From the NCBI RefSeq assembly GCF_022049065.2, contig NZ_CP095743.1:2743001-2807000 (forward strand): a DNA stretch of 64,000 nt, given 5' to 3'. The DNA comes from Niallia sp. Man26. GTDB lineage: Bacteria > Bacillota > Bacilli > Bacillales > Cytobacillaceae. A program made the position numbers and the translations under genes. How positions within the stretch are numbered: position 1 is the stretch's first letter; every line of letters begins with the position of its first letter. This document shows, piece after piece, positions 58,729 through 64,000 of this stretch. The notes under the pieces are model-generated. The model did not search any database. It had not been told where the DNA came from and saw only the letters and a list, made by a program, of their open reading frames with translations.

Positions 58729-60030
58729 TTAATTATTTAAGTAATTCTTCTCCATGAAGCTAAGCTGTTCTAAGATGATTGGTTCAAGTTGGTATTTAGT
58801 TTGCAATTGAACAAACAATGACCGCAGCTTGGAACTTTCGTTATGCTGAACATAATGCTCGATCAGTAAATTAGACAGAGCAAAGTATTCATGTAATGGC
58901 AATGTCTCTGTTAGGCATTTCAGCAGGATTGCTTCATATTCCTCTCTGCTGAGGCTGTTCTTCATCAGGTCAAGCTGCATTAACGTATTATTGATAACCT
59001 GATGCGCCACTCTGTTGTCTTTAACTGTCACTTCGTCTTCTATGACGTCGACTTCTTCCATACTTTCTTCTTTAATATTTTCTTCTTCGCTGATTTTTTC
59101 TGTGCTTAGTTCTAATAACGGTTCTTTATGGGCTAGAATGTCTGGCAGCAAATCTTCTGCTGCAGTGTCGATTTCTTCTCGTTCCAACAAGTCAGGGTTT
59201 ATAACAAAATCATCCACTTCTTGTTCTTTTAAGCTCTCATCATTAGCAGCCGGTGTTACGGCATCTTGGTCATCCTCTACACTTGCCGCTGCTTGATCTG
59301 CATCTTCTAGTAAAGACATATCAAAATCAGCAAACTCGGCTGCTGTTTTGCTCTGCTTATTTTCTTGCTGTGTTTCATTTTCATCAGAGTTCATCAGCAT
59401 TTCCAGCTCCTCCATATAAGAAAAGCTTTCTGCTGAATGTTCTGCTACCGCATTTTCAGTTGGCGATGTGAGAACTTCCATTGCTGGAATTTCCTCTGCA
59501 TCCTCTAATTCCCCTATGATTATTTCGTCCGCAACAGCTGAATTGTTAACATCTTCTTTCGCAGAAAAATCACTTTTCATAAATTCTTCCTCGACAGAAA
59601 CTGCCGGAATAATAATATCTTCCTCATCATTTGCTTTTTCAGCTGTTAAAACTGGCTCGACTTCTTTAACTTCAGCTGCTGCAGGCAGCTTTTCGCTTTT
59701 GATATCCCATGTGCTATTTCGCTGTGTCACCTGCTGAGCTGTAGCCATTTCCCAGTCATAATCTTCTTCATCCATTTCTTCCTCTGCTTCAAACATCATT
59801 TCTGGGGATTTTTTAATGAAGATATAAGTAAATATAATTAAAAATAAAAGCATTAAAAGCACTGTTTGCCACCATGCAAACAATCGCTGTGTCAATAACC
59901 CGCATACAGATGTGAGCAGTGCAGCACCAATAATCCACCATTTGCCCTTTTTCGTAAACCCTAATGGGAGAAAATACACAATTGGCACAATCAAAATTAG
60001 GGAGAAAAGAGCTAGAACATACGATATCAT
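58729..60030 (-). CDS. acidic membrane protein heading the pilus operon, unknown family
   Basis: 433 residues. Three N-terminal helices (about 3-23, 30-48 and 52-72) are followed by a very acidic, low-complexity cytoplasmic region (80-335) and a helical C-terminal domain (about 340-433: NTLMQLDLMKNSLSREEYEAILLK...). I do not recognise the family. ATG at 60030 has a consensus AAGGAGGTG; 25 upstream codons are open but unsupported. First gene of the minus pil operon, 26 bp before the PRC-barrel gene. It could be a scaffold for the cytoplasmic ATPases. Confidence 0.7.
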   Translation of the reverse strand: MISYVLALFSLILIVPIVYFLPLGFTKKGKWWIIGAALLTSVCGLLTQRLFAWWQTVLLMLLFLIIFTYIFIKKSPEMMFEAEEEMDEEDYDWEMATAQQVTQRNSTWDIKSEKLPAAAEVKEVEPVLTAEKANDEEDIIIPAVSVEEEFMKSDFSAKEDVNNSAVADEIIIGELEDAEEIPAMEVLTSPTENAVAEHSAESFSYMEELEMLMNSDENETQQENKQSKTAAEFADFDMSLLEDADQAAASVEDDQDAVTPAANDESLKEQEVDDFVINPDLLEREEIDTAAEDLLPDILAHKEPLLELSTEKISEEENIKEESMEEVDVIEDEVTVKDNRVAHQVINNTLMQLDLMKNSLSREEYEAILLKCLTETLPLHEYFALSNLLIEHYVQHNESSKLRSLFVQLQTKYQLEPIILEQLSFMEKNYLNN

Positions 60031-60120
60031 GGCACACCTCCTTATAACGATATCTAATTCCCTAAAAAAACGACATTTTTTTCTATTTTTCCAATACTTT
60101 AGCACTCTTTTTCGACTTTT

Positions 60121-60154
60121 TTAGTCAATTTACGACTAATAAATATTGTATAAT
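60121..60154 (+). promoter_or_regulatory. candidate promoter of the minor pilin operon with inverted repeat
   Basis: Consensus -10 TATAAT at 60149-60154, 32 bp before the first minor pilin start. An inverted repeat TTAGTC-N7-GACTAA (60121-60139) covers the -35 position, where no good hexamer exists; it could bind an activator or repressor. The divergent operon starts at 60030. Confidence 0.45.
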
Positions 60155-60185
60155 AAGATTAGTAATTTTGAAAGCAGGGGAATAT

Positions 60186-60677
60186 ATGAAATTTTTTAAA
60201 GTTCTATCTAGTAATAAAGGCTTAACTTTGATTGAGGTTCTCGTTTCCCTTACTATACTCAGTCTAATTTTATTAGGTATAATGAACTTTTTTAATCAAG
60301 CTTATTCTTTTACAAACTCGAACCAAAAAAAGACTGCTGCCATTAATGTTGCTAGAAACGCTTTAACGTATATGGAACAGTCTTCAGGCAATAACTCGTT
60401 TATTGCGCTAAGAGACAGGCTGAAAAAAAATCCGGCCACAGAAGGTACATTAAGAATTTGTGATAATTCCTATCAAGTATTTTGGAATGATGAGATACAG
60501 GGCTGTGAGCCAATCACCATAAATAATGTAGCCTACAATGTTACTATTGTTCCTTCGCTGGATGAAAACAATACAGCTTATTTCATTCCCTTAACTGTTG
60601 AAGTGGCTTGGACGGTGAAGCAGCATGACTACACAACTTCAATGGAAGGGGCAATTAAAAGTGAAGATCTTAGATGA
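60186..60677 (+). CDS. type IV minor pilin-like protein (PilV-like)
   Basis: 163-residue prepilin: leader MKFFKVLSSNKG, cleavage after Gly12, mature LTLIEVLVSLTILSLILLGI with Glu5. The soluble domain has a Cys pair (RICDNS and GCEPI). ATG at 60186 follows AGGGG. First of three plus-strand pilin-like genes, divergent from the assembly operon; this resembles clostridial pilV-pilU-pilK sets. Confidence 0.85.
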   Translation: MKFFKVLSSNKGLTLIEVLVSLTILSLILLGIMNFFNQAYSFTNSNQKKTAAINVARNALTYMEQSSGNNSFIALRDRLKKNPATEGTLRICDNSYQVFWNDEIQGCEPITINNVAYNVTIVPSLDENNTAYFIPLTVEVAWTVKQHDYTTSMEGAIKSEDLR

Positions 60678-61239
60678 AAAAGGACTGACCTTGGTTGAGG
60701 TTCTTGCAGTGCTTGCGATAACAGCTATCGTGCTGCCTGTTATATATGGTGTCTTTCATACAGGTATTAATCTGTACAATAAGATACAAGTAGAAGGGCA
60801 GCTCCGTGATGATGCTGATTATGCGGTGTCTGTGATGATGAATTCCTTTAACAGCATTCCGTTTGATTATGTCACACAAGATGGCGACAAAATCGTCCTT
60901 GTTAATTCAGAGCAGACAGCTATTAACGAAAATGAAAAAGAGAATTCAACCTTTTACTCCTACAGTAAAGAAGAAATTGATGAAGAGAACACAGAAACAC
61001 GATCGATTGAATTTGTAGAAAAAACAGTAGGTGGCAAAGAAATTCAGTCTGTTTCCATTGATGGAAATACACTGGAAGGAAACGGCGATTACAGTGCATC
61101 CACTATTAATTTAATGTGCAGTGATACCGATAGAAATGATAACAACAAATGTTTACACGGCATTATTGCAGTGGATTTCACCATTCAAAATGCCAGAATA
61201 GAACGGCCACTAACATTAGAAAGTCGATTTGGCTTTTAA
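60661..61239 (+). CDS. type IV minor pilin-like protein (PilW/PilU-like)
   Basis: 192-residue prepilin: leader MKILDEKG, cleavage after Gly8, mature LTLVEVLAVLAITAIVLPVI with Glu5. A Cys pair is in LMCSDTDRNDNNKCLHG. Start is GTG at 60661, 9 nt after GGAAGGGG, and overlaps the previous gene by 17 bp; a longer frame from 60625 would put extra residues before a normal-length leader. Probably part of the tip complex. Confidence 0.82.
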   Translation: MKILDEKGLTLVEVLAVLAITAIVLPVIYGVFHTGINLYNKIQVEGQLRDDADYAVSVMMNSFNSIPFDYVTQDGDKIVLVNSEQTAINENEKENSTFYSYSKEEIDEENTETRSIEFVEKTVGGKEIQSVSIDGNTLEGNGDYSASTINLMCSDTDRNDNNKCLHGIIAVDFTIQNARIERPLTLESRFGF

Positions 61240-61249
61240 GGAGTATTAT

Positions 61250-63298
61250 ATGAAGAAACTGAATGAACAAGGAAATGCCCTCCTTACAGTCCTTTTAGTG
61301 TCGATTGTATTCACGACGATTGGTCTTGCCATTGTGGCATCTTCCATCAGTGGAGCAAAACGAGTGGAAACAAGGGAATCGGACATCACCGTAACGTTTG
61401 AGAGCAAAAAGGTGCTCGAGGAAATTACATCTGAAATTGCGGCAAGGCTGAATACATTAAATTTAGATATGGTGAAAAGAACAGATGGCACTTACCGAGT
61501 AAATGCATCATTTGAAGGAAATCTGCAAAATAGAGTGCTCGTTCCCAGTCTTGACCATATCCTTGAAAATACCAATTACGATGACTCTATTAAATGTTTA
61601 AGCATACAAGACTTAAGCAATACCAACGACATTCTACCTATCCAGCCTACTTCGGCACAAAACCAATGTGAGGCTGCAACGTTGGAAAATACAAGCTCTT
61701 ATTCCATTAACAGAGATGATGATTACACAAGAGTGCTGGAGATTGTGCTTGTAACGAACAACCCGAATGAAAATGAGGGAGATGTCACGCGTACGTTGAA
61801 GAAAAAGATCATTCTGTCCCCACTTCCAAGCTTCCTTAAGTATGCTGCAGGGTCAGCTTCAGAAGATGATAAAGGCGGACTTTTCTTGAATGGTTCTTCT
61901 AATATTAACGGAAATGCCTTTGCTAATTATCTGACGATATCAGATGATGCAAAATATCAAGACCGGCAAGGAGGCGCAAGAACAATACATTCTCTCCCGC
62001 CATCAGTTAATGGTGACTTCTACAGCACAGGAGCGCATATACTTCCGCTACTGAAGGAAAGCAATTTCTATCAGGAAGATGTACCTGATCTTAAGCATGA
62101 TAGTCAATTTATCAATATTGAGTTTGATAAAACACTCAGAGACCGAATTAACACAATCCTTGGAAATAACAACTTAACAGCAACTGTTTCAACAACAGAG
62201 GATATAAAGTATCTTCCAAGTGTATTAAAGCAGGAAATAAGCTCTAAGGTGACTACAAATGTTACCGAAAGTGAGATTGCAAAGACAGAAACACAGCAAG
62301 TCCCTCAATCTGTGCTAGGAGACTCCCTTGAGGAGCTGGAGGGCGGTTTCACGATTGACAGTAAAACTGGTCCAATTCAATTTAATAATACAGTACAAGT
62401 TAATGGAGATGTTGTTATAAACAGCAGCAACTATCCAATTACATTTAACAAAGATCTTATCGTTAATGGTGATTTATATGTTGTCAGCAATAAGGATATA
62501 TCCCTTCAAGCTGTCAAGACAGCGGGCAATCTTCATCTTATTAACTTTGACGGCAATGTCACAGTTGCGCAAGACATGGTGGCTGCCGGAAAAATCGTAA
62601 TAGAGTCCAGCGCTGACAAAACGGTTAACACAGCAAACGGAGTGAAGCTGAATGGCGATATCTTCTCAGGAACAACACTCAGCATTCGCCCCCTTAATAC
62701 AGAAATGGATTTAAACAGTAATATTATCAGTCTTGGTTCTTTTACAGTCAAGGGCGATGAAACAGGGGAATCTGAACAAGAAAATGACATTGTGCGCTTT
62801 AATTCTGTTGTTTATTCGAATGCAGACAGCTTTATCTCCAACGTTAATATTATTGGCCTGCCATACACAAATAATTTAGGTAACGCAACGGAAGGGCAGC
62901 TGATACTGCTTTCAAAAGACAGGCTTACGATTACAAGGATGAATGAATTTAACAATTATGCTGACATGAATGAGCCGAGCTATCCGTACTTGCCAATCGA
63001 GGAAATGAATATCAAGCCATTACAAGCATTTTTCTATACAGAAAGGGATGCAGAATTATATGGAGTAGGTTCGTTGTTTTATATTAAAGGAGGCATATTT
63101 GCCAGAGGTTCTCTTGAAATCAATGCGATCAGAGCGAACCGCTCATTTAAAGCAATCGAAAATGTTCCTGGGTCAACAGAAGGTTACATGTCCAGATTCA
63201 TTGTTGATTATGACCAAGACGTATTATTGCAAGGAATAGATGCATTGCCGATAGTTGACCGCTTGCAGATTATTCCTGATGATTTTGTTATTCAATAA
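61250..63298 (+). CDS. large pilin-like tip protein (GspK/PilK/PilX-like) lacking Glu5
   Basis: 682 residues. Leader MKKLNEQG, then NALLTVLLVSIVFTTIGLAIVASS: a prepilin-type helix with Thr at position +5 in place of Glu, as in GspK-type tip pseudopilins. A helical region, a Cys pair (KCLSIQ...NQCEA), then from about 385 to 600 a repetitive beta-strand pattern (VNGDVVINSS, VNGDLYVVSN, AGNLHLINFDG) like a beta-helix or bactofilin fold. It ends in IVDRLQIIPDDF. AAGGAG precedes the ATG. Likely sits at the pilus tip; adhesin function is inferred. Confidence 0.8.
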   Translation: MKKLNEQGNALLTVLLVSIVFTTIGLAIVASSISGAKRVETRESDITVTFESKKVLEEITSEIAARLNTLNLDMVKRTDGTYRVNASFEGNLQNRVLVPSLDHILENTNYDDSIKCLSIQDLSNTNDILPIQPTSAQNQCEAATLENTSSYSINRDDDYTRVLEIVLVTNNPNENEGDVTRTLKKKIILSPLPSFLKYAAGSASEDDKGGLFLNGSSNINGNAFANYLTISDDAKYQDRQGGARTIHSLPPSVNGDFYSTGAHILPLLKESNFYQEDVPDLKHDSQFINIEFDKTLRDRINTILGNNNLTATVSTTEDIKYLPSVLKQEISSKVTTNVTESEIAKTETQQVPQSVLGDSLEELEGGFTIDSKTGPIQFNNTVQVNGDVVINSSNYPITFNKDLIVNGDLYVVSNKDISLQAVKTAGNLHLINFDGNVTVAQDMVAAGKIVIESSADKTVNTANGVKLNGDIFSGTTLSIRPLNTEMDLNSNIISLGSFTVKGDETGESEQENDIVRFNSVVYSNADSFISNVNIIGLPYTNNLGNATEGQLILLSKDRLTITRMNEFNNYADMNEPSYPYLPIEEMNIKPLQAFFYTERDAELYGVGSLFYIKGGIFARGSLEINAIRANRSFKAIENVPGSTEGYMSRFIVDYDQDVLLQGIDALPIVDRLQIIPDDFVIQ

Positions 63299-63304
63299 CC
63301 ATTC

Positions 63305-63332
63305 AAGGGTGCCCTATCTGGCACCCTTTTTA
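63305..63332 (+). terminator. terminator of the minor pilin operon
   Basis: Stem AAGGGTGCC/GGCACCCTT (63305-63313 with 63320-63328), 6-nt loop, followed by T on the plus strand. Confidence 0.9.
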
Positions 63333-63338
63333 ATTCTA

Positions 63339-63371
63339 CAAAAAAAGGGATGCTTACATTTAGCATCCCTT
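63339..63371 (-). terminator. terminator of the Ig-like repeat gene
   Basis: Stem AAGGGATGCT/AGCATCCCTT (63345-63354 with 63362-63371), 7-nt loop, then a T run on the minus strand (63346-63340). Confidence 0.88.
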
Positions 63372-63376
63372 CCTTA

Positions 63377-64000
63377 TTACCATTTACCGTCCGTGCTGTT
63401 TCCAGAACCGCCGTTATCACCATCGTCTGTACTAGTATCCTCCACAACTTCAATCAAGGTGGATGCACTTGGACTTGTGCTATCTCTTTGTTCTTCTGCA
63501 GTTGCTGTCACATTTGAATAACCGACTTCTTTCCCTTTCAAGTAGTATTCGCCATCTTTATGAATGACTTCTACTTTATCTGGCTGATCTGCTACAACAC
63601 TAATAATATCTTTGTCTGTTGCGTTGCTTGGGTTGAAGATTAAGTTATCTGTTACTGGCAGCTCTTCCCCAACCTCCACTTGGTAGGCTGGTTTCGTGAA
63701 TTTAATTTCATCAAGGGCAATATACGGGTCCGTAACTGTCACCGGAATTCTTACCTCAAGATTAGAACCGTCTTTTGTCTTCACAATCAGCTCTGTTTCC
63801 CCTGCCTTATTTCCATAAATGCTGTACTTTCCATCAAGGATACTAGCTATTGATGTGTCAGCAAGTTTAATATCCAAGTCTTTGTTTGTGGCATTTTCCG
63901 GGTTAAAGGTAACAGTGAAGTCAGTCGTGCTTCCTACGATAATATTTATAGGGTTAGGCGTAACCGAAATAGATTGTACTTTATCTTGTATTGTAATTGT
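63377..64000 (-). CDS. bacterial Ig-like (Big_2) repeat protein, 5' end outside window
   Basis: 207 C-terminal residues; the frame is open to the window edge. Two Ig-like units: one starting VQSISVTPNPINIIVGST with FNPENATNKD, the next with IKFTKPAYQVEVGEELPV and FNPSNATDKD, each ending in a strand rich in Val/Thr. The C-terminus is acidic and Gly/Ser-rich (DDGDNGGSGN, ending GKW) with no LPXTG sortase motif. Such repeats occur in secreted adhesins and wall proteins. It is convergent with the tip pilin gene; partnership with the pilus is only positional. Confidence 0.75.
   Translation of the reverse strand, partial: TITIQDKVQSISVTPNPINIIVGSTTDFTVTFNPENATNKDLDIKLADTSIASILDGKYSIYGNKAGETELIVKTKDGSNLEVRIPVTVTDPYIALDEIKFTKPAYQVEVGEELPVTDNLIFNPSNATDKDIISVVADQPDKVEVIHKDGEYYLKGKEVGYSNVTATAEEQRDSTSPSASTLIEVVEDTSTDDGDNGGSGNSTDGKW

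Overview
The window is chromosomal DNA from a low-GC, endospore-forming Firmicute of the family Bacillaceae. Gene content and order follow the Bacillus subtilis region from hisS to spoIIB closely. Sporulation genes (spoVB, bofC, safA, a coxA-like gene, spo0B, spoIVFA, spoIVFB, spoIIB) are scattered through it. Differences from B. subtilis (an rng gene, no nadABC genes beside nadR, a full type IV pilus locus) point to another genus of the family; the species cannot be fixed by eye. No rRNA, tRNA, CRISPR array, prophage or insertion sequence was seen.

Layout. 1-2250: the end of a yhcEFGH-type operon (membrane protein, GntR repressor, two ABC ATPases) behind a promoter that overlaps a 36-bp perfect palindrome. 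2286-6745: tcdA and the hisS-aspS operon, the latter behind a T-box leader. 6750-17850: a small helical protein, the SH3b amidase yrvJ, then dtd, relA, apt, recJ, yrvD, secDF and comN. 18050-25900: spoVB, yrbG, a yrzE-like gene that seems to start at ATC, yajC, tgt, queA, ruvB, ruvA and bofC. 25980-31600: a short-chain-dehydrogenase-like protein lacking catalytic residues, a coxA-like lipoprotein, a CotS/YutH-type kinase-fold protein, safA with long tandem repeats, and nadR. 31615-39540: pheA, pheB, obg, spo0B, rpmA, prp, rplU, rng, spoIVFB, spoIVFA. 39780-41260: three small plus-strand genes (DedA family, frataxin-like fra, DUF3892). 41330-48330: minD, minC, mreD, mreC, mreB, radC, maf, spoIIB.

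48420-64000 is the most interesting part: a type IV pilus locus where B. subtilis has only comC. The minus-strand operon reads: acidic membrane protein, PRC-barrel protein, VanW/G5-like protein, extension ATPase (PilB) with a tandem MshEN-type c-di-GMP-binding N-terminus, retraction ATPase (PilT), platform PilC, major pilin with its own apparent promoter, prepilin peptidase, PilM, PilN, PilO and a minor pilin. A divergent plus-strand operon encodes two minor pilins and a 682-residue pilin-like protein lacking Glu5, which looks like a pilus-tip complex. A convergent partial gene at the window edge encodes a protein with bacterial Ig-like repeats. The first three proteins of the minus operon are not standard pilus components and are the best candidates for an undescribed Gram-positive anchoring or control module.

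Many genes use TTG or GTG starts. Where a strong ribosome binding site and family knowledge agree on a start inside a longer open frame, that internal start is given. Family names come from recognition of motifs and gene order; no database search was possible.
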